The notes: generated by a model from the letters alone, not told the origin. Positions 35,873 through 45,085 are shown, counted from the stretch's first letter. The stretch is 64,000 bases of DNA from Pseudomonadota bacterium (GCA_021792365.1 JAJYUT010000001.1:806001-870000), one strand, 5' to 3'. Made by a program: numbers and translations.

Positions 35873-36910
35873 ATGAACCTGCCCGAGAGCCTGGCCCAGC
35901 GCACCAACCGGATCGAGATCGTCTCGCTGGTCCTGGCCGGGATCGCGCTGCTGATCGTGCTGCATCTGGGGTTGCTGGCGGCCTTGCTGGCGGGGCTGCT
36001 GGCCCATCAATGCGCCCATATGCTGGCCTCGCGCCACCGGCAGGTCGGGATCTCGCGCTTCGGCGGCAAGCTCATCGCGCTCACGCTGCTGGGCGGGCTG
36101 TTCGCGGTCGGCATCACCTACGGAACCGTGCGGATCGCGAATTTCGTGACCGGCAGCGAGGGCATCGTGCCTCTGATGCAGGAGATGGCGAACGCCATCG
36201 ACACGGCGCGCACCCACTTCCCGCCCTGGGCGCAGGAGTATCTGCCGGCCAATGTGGAGGAACTGGAGACCCAGGCGGCCGGCTGGCTGCGCGCTCACGC
36301 GGGGGCCATCGGCAATCTCGGCGAGACCCTGGGCAAGATGCTGGTCCATGTGATGATCGGCCTCATCATCGGCGGCATGATCGTGCTGGCCGATCCGACC
36401 CAGGGCTATAGCCAGGGAAAAGTGCCGGGCCCGCTGGCGCGCGCCATGGAAACGCGCGTCACGCTGCTCGGCCGCGCGTTCCGCCGCGTGGTGTTCGGGC
36501 AGGTGCGGATCTCCGCGCTCAACACCCTGCTGACCGGCATCTATCTGGCGGCGATCCTGCCGATGTTCGGGATCCACCTGCCGCTCGTGAAGACCATGAT
36601 CGTGGTGACCTTCATCGTGGGCCTGTTGCCGGTGCTCGGCAATCTCATCTCCAACACCGTGATCGTGGTGGTGAGCCTCAGCGTCTCGCTCTATGTCGCG
36701 ATCGGTTCGCTCGCCTTCCTGGTGGCGATCCACAAGCTGGAATACTTCATCAATGCGCGGATCATCGGCGGCCAGATCCGCGCCCGGGCGTGGGAACTGC
36801 TGCTGGCCATGCTGGTGATGGAGGCCGCGTTCGGCATCCCGGGCGTGATCGCCGCGCCGATCTTTTACGCCTATGTCAAATACGAACTGTCGGCGCGCGG
36901 CCTGATCTGA
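35873..36910 (+). CDS. AI-2E family transporter (PerM-like permease)
   Basis: 345 residues from ATG 35873 (MNLPESLAQRTNRIEIVSLV); an earlier start at 35843 is possible. About seven hydrophobic helices in the AI-2E transporter pattern: two near the N-terminus, a long soluble segment at about 85-145, then ALNTLLTGIYLAAILPMFGI, a multi-helix core and the C-terminal AMLVMEAAFGIPGVIAAPIF. Members export autoinducer-2 or act as Na+/H+ antiporters. Three bases before the next gene. Confidence 0.85.
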   Translation: MNLPESLAQRTNRIEIVSLVLAGIALLIVLHLGLLAALLAGLLAHQCAHMLASRHRQVGISRFGGKLIALTLLGGLFAVGITYGTVRIANFVTGSEGIVPLMQEMANAIDTARTHFPPWAQEYLPANVEELETQAAGWLRAHAGAIGNLGETLGKMLVHVMIGLIIGGMIVLADPTQGYSQGKVPGPLARAMETRVTLLGRAFRRVVFGQVRISALNTLLTGIYLAAILPMFGIHLPLVKTMIVVTFIVGLLPVLGNLISNTVIVVVSLSVSLYVAIGSLAFLVAIHKLEYFINARIIGGQIRARAWELLLAMLVMEAAFGIPGVIAAPIFYAYVKYELSARGLI

Positions 36911-36913
36911 CCC

Positions 36914-37717
36914 ATGGCAGGCGTGGTTTCCTCCGAACAGGTGCGCGGGTACCAGGTGGATGGCGCCGTGTATCTGCCCGGATTGTTCGCCGATTGGGTC
37001 GAAACGATCCGCGCCGGTATCGAGTTCAACATGCGCGCGCCCGGCCCCTATGCGGCGGAGAACCTGAAGCCCGGCGAGAGCGGACGCTTCTTCGACGATT
37101 ACTGCAATTGGCAGCGCATCCCGGAACTCGTCGCCGTGGTGCGGAACTCGCCGGCGGCGGAAGCCGCTTCTGCCTTGATGCAATCCAGGACCGCGCAGCT
37201 TTTCCACGACCATGTGCTGGTGAAGGAACCGGGCACGGCCAAGCTGACGCCCTGGCACCAGGATGCCCCGTACTACTTCATCGATGGCGCGCAGACGGTG
37301 AGCTTCTGGGTGCCGGTCGATCCGGTGAAGGAGGCGACGTTGCGCTGCGTCGCCGGCTCGCATCTTTGGCCCAAGCTGGTCCTGCCCGTGCGCTGGCTTT
37401 CGGAGGAGAGCTTCTACCCGGACAGCGATGCCTACATGGCGCTGCCCGATCCCGATGCCGAGCCCGACCGCTATCGCGTGCTGGAATGGGAGATGCAGCC
37501 GGGCGATGCGGTGGCGTTTCACTATCGCACCCTGCACGGCGCGCGCGGCAACTTCACCGCCGCGCGGCGGCGCGCCTTGTCGCTGCGCTTCGTGGGGGAC
37601 GATGCGGTCTATGCGACGCGCCCCGGCCGCACCTCGCCGCCTTTCCCCGGCCACGACATGAAGCCGGGGCAGCGCCTGCGCGAGGACTGGTTCCCGGTAG
37701 TCTATCCCGCGCGGTGA
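36914..37717 (+). CDS. Phytanoyl-CoA dioxygenase (PhyH) family oxygenase
   Basis: 267 residues. Fe(II)/2-oxoglutarate site: TPWHQDAPYYF (His-x-Asp), LHGARGNFTAARRRALSLRF (distal His and the 2-oxoglutarate Arg). The jelly-roll core is in between. Members hydroxylate fatty acyl-CoA or small metabolites. Immediately downstream of the AI-2E transporter, so co-transcription is likely, but no functional link is obvious. Confidence 0.88.
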   Translation: MAGVVSSEQVRGYQVDGAVYLPGLFADWVETIRAGIEFNMRAPGPYAAENLKPGESGRFFDDYCNWQRIPELVAVVRNSPAAEAASALMQSRTAQLFHDHVLVKEPGTAKLTPWHQDAPYYFIDGAQTVSFWVPVDPVKEATLRCVAGSHLWPKLVLPVRWLSEESFYPDSDAYMALPDPDAEPDRYRVLEWEMQPGDAVAFHYRTLHGARGNFTAARRRALSLRFVGDDAVYATRPGRTSPPFPGHDMKPGQRLREDWFPVVYPAR

Positions 37718-37726
37718 GCGCGTCCG

Positions 37727-38188
37727 CTACTGGAACGATTGCTCGACCCAGTTTCTATCGGCAACCTCGATGTTCTCGGCGGCGTGGCTCTTCCACTCGG
37801 CGAGATCGGCTTTGCTGCCGGACACCATGTACAGCTTGCCGTCGACGATCACCCAGTTGTCCGGATTGGCTGGGACCGAGACGCCCATCGCCATGCCGCC
37901 AGCGCAGAAGCCGCCATATTGCGGCAGATAGCGCTCCGGATTGGCGACGAACATCTCACGGTGGGCCGCGTTCTTGAACCACCACTTGGCATCATCGAAC
38001 GCGAACGCGTGGGCCGGGCTGCCTTTGACCGGCTTGCCCTCCGTGAAATAGGAGACGACGTCGTAGCCTTGGATGGCGACGTGGTCGGCCGGACCGCTCG
38101 GCTGGGTCTCGTCGGCGGTGACGGCGCCCACGTACAGGAAGAGTGCAGCGACGATCGCGAGCGGCCAGCGTGCGACGAAAGCTTGCAT
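37727..38188 (-). CDS. Secreted YHS-domain protein
   Basis: 153 residues from ATG 38188, which has ggggagg at the right distance; the ATG two codons upstream is too close to it. A signal peptide (residues 1-25, ending VGAVTA) precedes a YHS domain: VAIQGYDVVSYFTEGKPVKG, FKNAAHREMFVANPERYLPQ, YGGFCAGGMAMG. YHS domains are small metal-binding modules near heavy-metal transporters and oxidoreductases. Probably periplasmic. Confidence 0.85.
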   Translation of the reverse strand: MQAFVARWPLAIVAALFLYVGAVTADETQPSGPADHVAIQGYDVVSYFTEGKPVKGSPAHAFAFDDAKWWFKNAAHREMFVANPERYLPQYGGFCAGGMAMGVSVPANPDNWVIVDGKLYMVSGSKADLAEWKSHAAENIEVADRNWVEQSFQ

Positions 38189-38372
38189 GACCATCCTCCC
38201 CGGATGTCCTGTGCCGCATCAGAGCCGAGCCTGCCGGAATAGGAGCGATGGCGCTGGCTCGGCCAGGGCACATGTCTCTGCCCGAATTGTGTTAGATTCC
38301 AGCCGGTCTGTCTAATGGATTTATGCTGCCGTTGGCCCGTGGTGCCCATGGGTACGGCTCGCGAGGTGTCTG

Positions 38373-40244
38373 GTGGGCACGATTGAACCGGCACGCAAGC
38401 TGACAACGATCCTGTCCGCGGACGCGGCAGAATATTCGCGCCTGATGCGTGCCGACGAGGAAGGCACCTTTCGCGCCTTGGGGTTGTGCAGGGAAGCCAT
38501 TGACAGCCTGGTCGAAGGGCACCAGGGGCGCATCTTCGGCAGTGCGGGCGACAGCGTGGTGGCGGAGTTCGCCAGCCCGGTCGAAGCCCTGCGCTGCGCG
38601 GTCGAAATCCAGCGTGCAATCGAGCAGGTCGACGAAGGTCTGCCGGAACGAAACCGGATGAGGTTCCGGATCGGCATCAATCTCGGCGACGTCCTGGTCC
38701 AAGGTTCCGATTTGATCGGCGATGGCGTGAACGTGGCCAACCGCATCCAGACCTTCGCCCAGCCGGGCGAGATTTGCATCTCGGCGAGCGTCCACGAGAT
38801 CATCAGGACCAGGTCTGAGTTCGCGTTCGAGGCTCTCGGCCCCGTGACGGTCAAGAATATCGCGGAGCCGATCCGTGTCTACCGCGCGCGACCGCTGACA
38901 GGCGAGCATGCCCCGGCGAGGACAATCGCGCGCCGCTCCTTGCGTTCGGCACGCTGGGCACTGTTGGCTGCGGCGGTCGTCGCGTTTCTGGCAGGTGGTC
39001 TGGGCCTCGCCTTCTACTCCGGTTATCTGCGCTCTCCGCTGGAGACGGAGGTCACGAGCCCGGCCGTCCGCCAGGCCTCGATCGCGGTGCTGCCGTTCGA
39101 AAATCTGAGCGGCGATGCGACGCAGGACTACTTTGCCGACGGCATTACCGAGGACATGACGCTGGCCCTGGGGCGGTTTTCCGATCTGGCGGTGGTGGCC
39201 CCTGAAGCCGTCCGCCAGTACAAGGGCAAGCCGATCAAGCCCGGCCAGCTCAGCACCGATCTCGGCGTGCGCTATGTGCTGCAGGGCAGCGTGCGGAGGG
39301 ACGGTGACCGGGTTCGCGTCACCGCCACGCTCAGTGATGCCGAGACCGGTGTGCAGCTGTGGTCCGATCGCTACGACGGCGAGGTGAAGGACGTTTTCGT
39401 CGTCCAGGACGACATTACCCACGAGGTCGTCGGCACGCTCGCCATCAAGCTCAGCGCCATCGAGCGGCAGCGTGCGCTGGCCAAGCCGCCGGACAACCTG
39501 CAGGCCTACGATTACCTGCAGCGCGGCCGCGAATTCCTGCGCCGCTACACGCGGGCCGATACGCGCGAGGCGCGCCGACTGTTCGAGCGGGCAGTCGCGC
39601 TGGATCCCACCTACGCGTCGGCCTATGTGGCGCTCGCCAGGACTCTGCTGCTGACCGCCACATCGGGCTGGACCGAATTGACGGCGCAGTATCTGAACGA
39701 GGCGGAGCGCCTTGCGCAGAAGGCGCTGGAACTCGACAGCAGCAATGCCGGCGCGCATGCCGTGCTGGCGGAGATCTATCTCGGCCGCCAGCAATACGAC
39801 CTGGCGCGGGCCGAGAACGAGGAAGCGATCGCGCTCAATCCCAACGATGCGGCAAGCTATGCGACGCGCGGTGCCGTCCTGACCTTTTCAGGGGAGCCGA
39901 AGGAGTCGGTCAGATCCTTCGAGATCGCGATGCGGCTGGATCCGAGCGTGGCGATCGTCCGCCAGTATTCGATCGGCTGGCCCTACTACCTGGTGCGCCG
40001 CTATGACGAAGCGGCGCGATGGGCGGAGGCCGGCATACGCCAGAACCCGGTGGATTACTTCAATCCTGCGTGCCTTGCGGCGGCCTACGCGCAGCTTGGC
40101 CGCATGGAGGACGCGGCGCGGGCGGCCAGCGCGACATTGCGCGCCTGGCCCTTTTTCCACGTGGAAACGTTCGTCTCTCAGTTCCGGCGCGAGTCGGACC
40201 GCGTCCTGATCGCCGAAGGCCTGCGCAAGGCTGGGCTGAGATAG
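38373..40244 (+). CDS. Membrane-bound class III cyclase-domain protein with TPRs
   Basis: 623 residues from GTG 38373. Cyclase domain at 10-170: LSADAAEYSRLM (first metal Asp), GSAGDSVVAEF (second) and DGVNVANRIQTFA (Asn, Arg). The purine-specifying Lys position in the second motif is not Lys here, unlike in the 28864 gene. One helix at about 191-212 (WALLAAAVVAFLAGGLGLAF) is followed by a TolB/FlgO-like domain (SIAVLPFENLSGDATQDYFA) and TPR repeats. It is a paralogue of the minus-strand cyclase, with an added membrane anchor. Confidence 0.85.
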   Translation: MGTIEPARKLTTILSADAAEYSRLMRADEEGTFRALGLCREAIDSLVEGHQGRIFGSAGDSVVAEFASPVEALRCAVEIQRAIEQVDEGLPERNRMRFRIGINLGDVLVQGSDLIGDGVNVANRIQTFAQPGEICISASVHEIIRTRSEFAFEALGPVTVKNIAEPIRVYRARPLTGEHAPARTIARRSLRSARWALLAAAVVAFLAGGLGLAFYSGYLRSPLETEVTSPAVRQASIAVLPFENLSGDATQDYFADGITEDMTLALGRFSDLAVVAPEAVRQYKGKPIKPGQLSTDLGVRYVLQGSVRRDGDRVRVTATLSDAETGVQLWSDRYDGEVKDVFVVQDDITHEVVGTLAIKLSAIERQRALAKPPDNLQAYDYLQRGREFLRRYTRADTREARRLFERAVALDPTYASAYVALARTLLLTATSGWTELTAQYLNEAERLAQKALELDSSNAGAHAVLAEIYLGRQQYDLARAENEEAIALNPNDAASYATRGAVLTFSGEPKESVRSFEIAMRLDPSVAIVRQYSIGWPYYLVRRYDEAARWAEAGIRQNPVDYFNPACLAAAYAQLGRMEDAARAASATLRAWPFFHVETFVSQFRRESDRVLIAEGLRKAGLR

Positions 40245-40253
40245 GGGCTTCGA

Positions 40254-41705
40254 CTATTTTTCCCTTGCCGCCATCTGGGCCTTGAAGCCTTCGTCGAAAT
40301 CGCGCTCGGGATCGAGGCGCTGGACCCAGAAGATGATCGGGATGCGCCGGTCGCCTTCGCCGCCGCGCACGGGATTGATGAACTCCCACACGATGTCGCC
40401 ATTCGGCGCGACCTCGATGACGCGGCCGGCCATGGATTCGACGATCAGCATGTTGCCGTTGGAAAGGCGCGTCTGACTGGAGCGCGCCTTGCTGTCGAGC
40501 GGCTGGTCCGCGCTGCCGCCATAGCTCCACACGATCGCGGAGGAGGACGGCTCGATCTCGATGACGCGCGAGATGCCGGGCCCGCTCGGGTTGCCCTCGT
40601 TGTCGAACAGCAGCAGGTTGCCGCCGGGCAGTATCTGCGCGTCGTGCTGCCGCACGAACGGGCCGCTCTGCGCCCACACCACCTTGCGGCTCTGCTCATC
40701 GATCAGCGCGATGGTGCTGACCTCGCGGAACGAGATGAGCGCCTGGCCGGCGCGGCTGCCCGGAATGCCGGGGACGGGGCCCTTCAGCATGTCGACCGAG
40801 TTGGCGTGGAGATAATCGCCGTTGTTGAAGGATTCCCGCGAGGCGAAATAGAGCCGGCGTCCATAGGGCGATGCCGCGAAGATCTCCATCAGCGGGGTGG
40901 AGGCGATCTCTTTTCCGTCCGGCGACAGGGTCACGAGATAATCGTCGATGCGCGGCTTCGGCAGATGCGCGAAGCCTTCCAGCTCCGTCTCCGAGACTTC
41001 CTGGGTCAGGACATGGATGTTGCCCGCCGAATCCACCTCGAAATCGTGATGCGCGTGGCCGAGATACTTCCAGATCACCTCGGACCTGGCGTTCAGCCTG
41101 GCGATGCCATAGCCCCAGGGCGTGTCGCCGATCGCGGTGTAGAGCGCGATCAGATCGCCGTTGGGCAGCACCTGCGCCTTCTCGATGTAGATGAACTGGT
41201 CCGGCCGCGGATGCTTGACCGCCGCGCTCTCGTCCCACAGCCGGCTGAAATTCATCTGCCAGCGATGCACGACATGGCCTTCCATGTCGATGAGATAGGC
41301 CGCTTGCTCATGGGTGGAGCTGTAGAGCGTCAGGCCGTTCTGCGCCCGCGCCGGGTCATGAACCGTGACGCCCTTCCCGTCGGTGCGCGCGTCGGCCCAG
41401 AAATCCGTCATGTAGGGGTCGTCGTAGCCGACCGCCGCCTCATAGAGCGCCGCGCCGCCGGCGAAGGCGCGCCGCAGCGGATCCTGCGGGAACACGCCGA
41501 AATGCATCACCGCCGCACCGCCGATGAAGGCGAGGAAGAGCAGGCCCGCGATCGCCGCGAGGTTGGCCCAGAGCGGCGCCCTATCGGTCGCGTGCGCGCC
41601 ACCCGCCGAGGCGGGCCGACCCGCCGCGCGGCCATGCTCTCGTGAGTCGGGGTTCGGGCGGGGGGAGGGCTGAGGCTCCCTCGGCAAGACGTGCGACTGC
41701 TTCAT
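40254..41705 (-). CDS. Arylsulfotransferase (ASST)-like membrane-anchored protein
   Basis: 483 residues from ATG 41705, with gaggag upstream; the frame remains open past the start over the OsmC gene, which is shadow. One N-terminal helix (LWANLAAIAGLLFLAFIGGA, about residues 45-64) anchors it. The rest is a beta-propeller with repeats such as AQVLPNGDLIALY, HAHHDFEVDSAGNIHVLTQE, RQHDAQILPGGNLLLFDNEG and SNGNMLIVESMAGRVIEVAP. The HDAQ/HHDFE histidines fit the ASST catalytic region. Members move sulfate between phenolic compounds, but many are uncharacterised. Confidence 0.8.
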   Translation of the reverse strand: MKQSHVLPREPQPSPRPNPDSREHGRAAGRPASAGGAHATDRAPLWANLAAIAGLLFLAFIGGAAVMHFGVFPQDPLRRAFAGGAALYEAAVGYDDPYMTDFWADARTDGKGVTVHDPARAQNGLTLYSSTHEQAAYLIDMEGHVVHRWQMNFSRLWDESAAVKHPRPDQFIYIEKAQVLPNGDLIALYTAIGDTPWGYGIARLNARSEVIWKYLGHAHHDFEVDSAGNIHVLTQEVSETELEGFAHLPKPRIDDYLVTLSPDGKEIASTPLMEIFAASPYGRRLYFASRESFNNGDYLHANSVDMLKGPVPGIPGSRAGQALISFREVSTIALIDEQSRKVVWAQSGPFVRQHDAQILPGGNLLLFDNEGNPSGPGISRVIEIEPSSSAIVWSYGGSADQPLDSKARSSQTRLSNGNMLIVESMAGRVIEVAPNGDIVWEFINPVRGGEGDRRIPIIFWVQRLDPERDFDEGFKAQMAAREK

Positions 41706-41848
41706 TCCGGCTCCTCGGTCAGCAGTAATCCCGGCTCCGGCCCGTTTGTTCCACGCGGCACGATGCGCAACAGGCCCCCGACCGAAAGCGGAAACGGCCC
41801 GCGCGGCCGTCAACCACGCGAGCCGCATCGACACTCCGGCGAGGCCAC

Positions 41849-42424
41849 CTATGCCGCCGCCGCTGCCTCGACATCCTCCGACAACCGGCAGGAAACGGGC
41901 GTGCCGTTGGAGATGACGTCGAACACCGGCGAGAATCGCGGTCCCATCGCCATCAACTCGCGCTTCTGCTCGAGCGTCAAGTCGCCGTGGATGTCGAACA
42001 CGGCGCGAATCGCCTCGTAGCCGTTGCGCACCTCTCCGGACAGGCCGAGGAACCCGCGCAGGTCGAGATCGCCTTCGAAGCGCGTGCGAACGACGTCTAC
42101 GCGGATGCCCTTCGCCGCGGCATGATAGACGATCGTCGTCGTCAGGCACCCGGCGAGCGCATGGAGCAGGTTCTCGACCGGATTGGGACCGCGATCGCCC
42201 GACAGCAGGACCGGCGGCTCGTCGTTGTACAGCACGAACGGCGCCGCGTGCGCAATCTCCTGGCCCGTGCCGTGGAAGGCGCTCACGGTGGAGCGGTTGT
42301 ATCCGCCATCGATCCATTCGTTGCGGACCCGGAACTCGAACCTGGCGAGCGCGGGGTCGGCCTTCACGGCATCGATCGTGCCGAACAACGCCTGGCGATC
42401 CACGCCGTTGATCATCTTTGTCAC
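41849..42424 (-). CDS. OsmC family protein, TetR-controlled
   Basis: 191 residues from GTG 42424, seven bases after an aaggag site; ATG 42415 is also possible. OsmC-fold motifs: GPNPVENLLHALAGCLTTTI contains the conserved Cys, and the middle has VRTRFEGDLDLRGFLGL. The partner Cys is in GTPVSCRLSEDV. OsmC/Ohr proteins reduce organic hydroperoxides. Two palindromes in the promoter and a divergent TetR gene point to induced expression. Confidence 0.87.
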   Translation of the reverse strand: MTKMINGVDRQALFGTIDAVKADPALARFEFRVRNEWIDGGYNRSTVSAFHGTGQEIAHAAPFVLYNDEPPVLLSGDRGPNPVENLLHALAGCLTTTIVYHAAAKGIRVDVVRTRFEGDLDLRGFLGLSGEVRNGYEAIRAVFDIHGDLTLEQKRELMAMGPRFSPVFDVISNGTPVSCRLSEDVEAAAAA

Positions 42425-42456
42425 GTTCCTTCTCCTTTGCTGGTTTGAATCTGAAA

Positions 42457-42508
42457 ACAGACCGTTTGGTCTGTGACGGTAAACAAACCATTCAGTTTGT
42501 TTTGTCAA
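42457..42508 (-). promoter_or_regulatory. osmC promoter with two TetR-type operators
   Basis: acagaccgtttggtctgt (42457-42474) and aacaaaccattcagtttgtt (inside 42481-42502) are perfect palindromes with centres 26 bases apart. On the minus strand a consensus -35 TTGACA is at 42503-42508. The second palindrome fills the -35/-10 spacer, and the first covers the predicted start point. Confidence 0.7.
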
Positions 42509-42553
42509 GTCCTGAAATAGGCAGACTTCGGGGAGTCCAGAGGGAATGCACCC

Positions 42554-42581
42554 TTGCCAGAGGTCGAAAGGCGGCTAATTT
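42554..42581 (+). promoter_or_regulatory. Promoter of the tetR gene
   Basis: -35 TTGCCA (42554-42559), 16-base spacer, -10 TAATTT (42576-42581). It is followed at once by acagaccagtcggttc, which repeats one arm of the operator upstream of osmC and would allow autoregulation. Confidence 0.5.
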
Positions 42582-42608
42582 ACAGACCAGTCGGTTCATG
42601 AGGATGTC

Positions 42609-43220
42609 ATGGCGAACAAGGGCGAAGCGACGCGGGAAAGGATTGTGGCGGCGGCGGAACGCCTGATCCTGTCCAAGGGCTATGCGGGGACCACGCTCGA
42701 CGATATTCTCGCCGCGACCAAGCTCACGAAGGGCGCTTTCTTCCATCACTTCGCCGGAAAAGCCGAGCTGGCGCGCGCCGTCGTCGAGCGCTATGCGGGG
42801 ACCGATTTCGCGCTGTTCAAGTCCTGGTCGGAGCGCGCGGACCGCTTGTCCGACGATCCGCTCGAGCGCGTGCTTATCTTCCTCAAGCTGTTCGAGGAGT
42901 ATCTCGACGGCCTCGGCAAGCCGTTCCCGGGCTGCGTCTTCGCATCCTACACTTATGAGAGCCGTCAGTTCGGCCCGGAGGTGCACGAGTACATTCGCAC
43001 GCGCCTGCGCGCCTGGATCGGCCTCTACGAGAAAAAGCTCGCGGCGCTCATCCGCGCCCGCCCGCCCCAGCGCGCGGTGACGGCGCGCACGCTCGCGGAG
43101 ATGATCGCGACCATCGTCGAGGGGGGATTCGTCATGGCGAACGCTTTCGGCGATGCAACCTGGGTTCAGCGCCAGTCGGCGGAGTACCGGCGTTACCTGG
43201 AACTCCTGTTCAAGGCGTAG
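42609..43220 (+). CDS. TetR-family repressor, divergent from osmC
   Basis: 203 residues. HTH at residues 10-55: ATRERIVAAAERLILSKGYA, TTLDDILAATKLTKGAFFHH, FAGKAELARAVVERY. The ligand domain contains a Cys (PFPGCVFASYTYESRQFGPE) that could serve in redox or electrophile sensing. Two operator palindromes lie in the divergent gap, so it most likely controls osmC and itself. Confidence 0.9.
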   Translation: MANKGEATRERIVAAAERLILSKGYAGTTLDDILAATKLTKGAFFHHFAGKAELARAVVERYAGTDFALFKSWSERADRLSDDPLERVLIFLKLFEEYLDGLGKPFPGCVFASYTYESRQFGPEVHEYIRTRLRAWIGLYEKKLAALIRARPPQRAVTARTLAEMIATIVEGGFVMANAFGDATWVQRQSAEYRRYLELLFKA

Positions 43221-43223
43221 CCG

Positions 43224-43928
43224 CTAGCTCAGCCCCACCACCGGGATAGCCGCGCCATGGATGGCGCGCGCCGCGGGGGAGCAGAGGAACAGCAGCACGT
43301 CCGCCAGCGCCTCCGGCGCGACCCAGCGCTTGGGGTCGGCCTTGGGCATGGACGCGCGGTTCTGCGGCGTGTCGATGACGCTGGGCAGCACGCAATTGAC
43401 GTTGATGTTGCTGCCGCGCAGCTCCGCCGCCATGGATTCGGTGAGGCGGATGACCGCGCTCTTGGATGCGACATAAGCGCCCATCTCGGCCTTGCCGCTC
43501 AGCGCGGAGAAGGCGCCGATATTGACGATCTTGCCGGCGCCCGCCTTCAGCATGTGCGGCACCACCGCCTGGCTCATGCGCAGGACGGAGCCGGCATTCA
43601 GCTCCATCATGAAATTCCACGTGTCCGCCGGGATCGCGTGCACCTTGTCGCCCATCTGGAAGCCGCCGGCGAGGTTGCACAGGGCGTCGATGCGACCGAA
43701 GCGCGCGATGGCCGCGTCAACCGCGGATGCGATCGCGCTCGCATCCGCCAGGTCGACGCGTTGGCGCTTCACGTCAGCGGCCCCGGCCGTGGTGACCGTT
43801 GCCAGCGCCTCGTCGTCGAGATCGAGCAGCACGAGATTGGCGCCCGCCGCCGCGAACGCCGCCGCTACCGCCCGGCCCAGATTGCCGGCCGCGCCGGTGA
43901 TCATGACGGTCTGGCCCTTGAAGGTCAT
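43224..43928 (-). CDS. Short-chain dehydrogenase/reductase
   Basis: 234 residues. NAD(P) loop TGAAGNLGRAVAAAF; VLLDLDDEAL with an acidic residue suggests NAD. Active site: GKIVNIGAFSALSGKAEMGA (Ser) and YVASKSAVIRL (Tyr-x3-Lys). C-terminal ARAIHGAAIPVVGLS closes the domain. Substrate unknown. Convergent with tetR. Confidence 0.88.
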   Translation of the reverse strand: MTFKGQTVMITGAAGNLGRAVAAAFAAAGANLVLLDLDDEALATVTTAGAADVKRQRVDLADASAIASAVDAAIARFGRIDALCNLAGGFQMGDKVHAIPADTWNFMMELNAGSVLRMSQAVVPHMLKAGAGKIVNIGAFSALSGKAEMGAYVASKSAVIRLTESMAAELRGSNINVNCVLPSVIDTPQNRASMPKADPKRWVAPEALADVLLFLCSPAARAIHGAAIPVVGLS

Positions 43929-43969
43929 GAATGCCTCCCGCAGGAATGCTCGCGTTCGGCGCTACTATG

Positions 43970-44707
43970 TCATTCCTCGCGGTCGAGGAGAACACCGGTC
44001 GACCGGCCCATCCACCAGAGAAACAGGCCGAGCAGGCCGATGGTCGCGAAGGCGCTCCACGCGATGCCGCCGATACCGACCGTGTTGCACATATCGATCG
44101 CATGCTGGATCTGGCGGACCGCTTCAGGAGAGGTGCCAACGTGCAAAGTCCACTCGTCGATACGCCAATAGGCGGCGATGGGGATCGCGACGACCGGCAC
44201 GGGCACGAGGGCGAATGCGCGAATCCCGACGGCGAGCCAATGTCTTCGCATCGCGCGCCAGGAATGGCCGATGAGACCGTTGAAGCCGGATCGCATGGCG
44301 ATTGCCGGAGCGAAGATCGCGAGGATGAGGATGGCGACAAGGATCACGCCGAGTACGAGCGCGGCGGCAAAGGCCATCATCCCCGCCGCTCGATGCATTT
44401 CAAGCAGCGAGAGGATCTCCTGCCCCAATCCAAGCGCCACGGCGGCAATTCCCGCGACGCGAAAGCCGATATACCGCCGGCCGCGTCCCCATGGGCCGGT
44501 CGGCGTCGCCCCATCCACATAGACCGCGACCAGACACAGAATTGCGGCGACGAACAGAGCGGGATGGATCAGCGTCGCCCACGCACCCGTCGGGATGACG
44601 TGTCTCGCCAGATGCTCGCCATCGATGAAGGCCAGCGTTGCAGCGCAGAGCGTGAGCGCCCATACGCGCCCCGGCGGCCGCCAGGATTTCGTCTCGGGTT
44701 GTCTCAA
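43970..44707 (-). CDS. Polytopic membrane protein of unknown function
   Basis: 245 residues with about six hydrophobic helices (for example VWALTLCAATLAFI, LIHPALFVAAILCLVAVYVD, MMAFAAALVLGVILVAILIL, IAWSAFATIGLLGLFLWWMG). No conserved catalytic motif is evident and no family is recognised. Confidence 0.65.
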   Translation of the reverse strand: MRQPETKSWRPPGRVWALTLCAATLAFIDGEHLARHVIPTGAWATLIHPALFVAAILCLVAVYVDGATPTGPWGRGRRYIGFRVAGIAAVALGLGQEILSLLEMHRAAGMMAFAAALVLGVILVAILILAIFAPAIAMRSGFNGLIGHSWRAMRRHWLAVGIRAFALVPVPVVAIPIAAYWRIDEWTLHVGTSPEAVRQIQHAIDMCNTVGIGGIAWSAFATIGLLGLFLWWMGRSTGVLLDREE

Positions 44708-44829
44708 CCGATGCCCTCACCCGCGCCGCGCAAGCGCGCGACCAATGCACATCAGGATAAGCGGGAAAAAGTGGCCAGGGAATTAACGGTCGTTCAGAGC
44801 ACAGGCTCCTCTCGCATGGCGAGTGGAGT

Positions 44830-44905
44830 TGGTGGACCCGATCAGAATCGAACTGACGACCTCCTCATTGCGAACGAGGCGCTCTCCCAACTGAGCTACG
44901 GGCCC
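44830..44905 (-). tRNA. tRNA-Ala, anticodon CGC
   Basis: 76 nt including an encoded CCA. Acceptor arms gggcccg / cgggtcc contain the G3:U70 pair that marks alanine tRNAs. D arm gctcagttgggagagc; anticodon arm cctcg-ttcgcaa-tgagg gives CGC (reads GCG); T arm gtcag-ttcgatt-ctgat. No intron. A good promoter lies upstream. Confidence 0.97.
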
Positions 44906-44924
44906 GCCGGTTGGAACGGGCGGG

Positions 44925-44953
44925 AATATGAGGAGGCGCCGCCCCCCTGTCAA
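44925..44953 (-). promoter_or_regulatory. tRNA-Ala promoter
   Basis: On the minus strand, consensus -35 TTGACA (44948-44953), 17-base spacer and -10 CATATT (44925-44930), ending 20 bases before the mature tRNA 5' end. Confidence 0.65.
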
Positions 44954-45056
44954 GGACAAGACGGCCACCCCCGCCCCGGTCCGGCGGGTAGAAGGCCCGC
45001 TGTTTCAAACTGTTAGCCGGCGCGGCCCGCCGGGCGCGAGGGCCCGGCACGTTCGC

Positions 45057-45085
45057 TTGCGTCAAGGCCTTGGTGCGGCTAGGTT
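45057..45085 (+). promoter_or_regulatory. Possible promoter of yggT-yggU-folD
   Basis: -35-like TTGCGT (45057-45062), 17-base spacer, -10-like TAGGTT (45080-45085), about 70 bases before the yggT start. Confidence 0.4.

Noticed and set aside
44830-44905. tRNA-Ala as an attachment site for a genomic island
   Set aside because: No integrase and no repeated tRNA 3' end was seen on either side.
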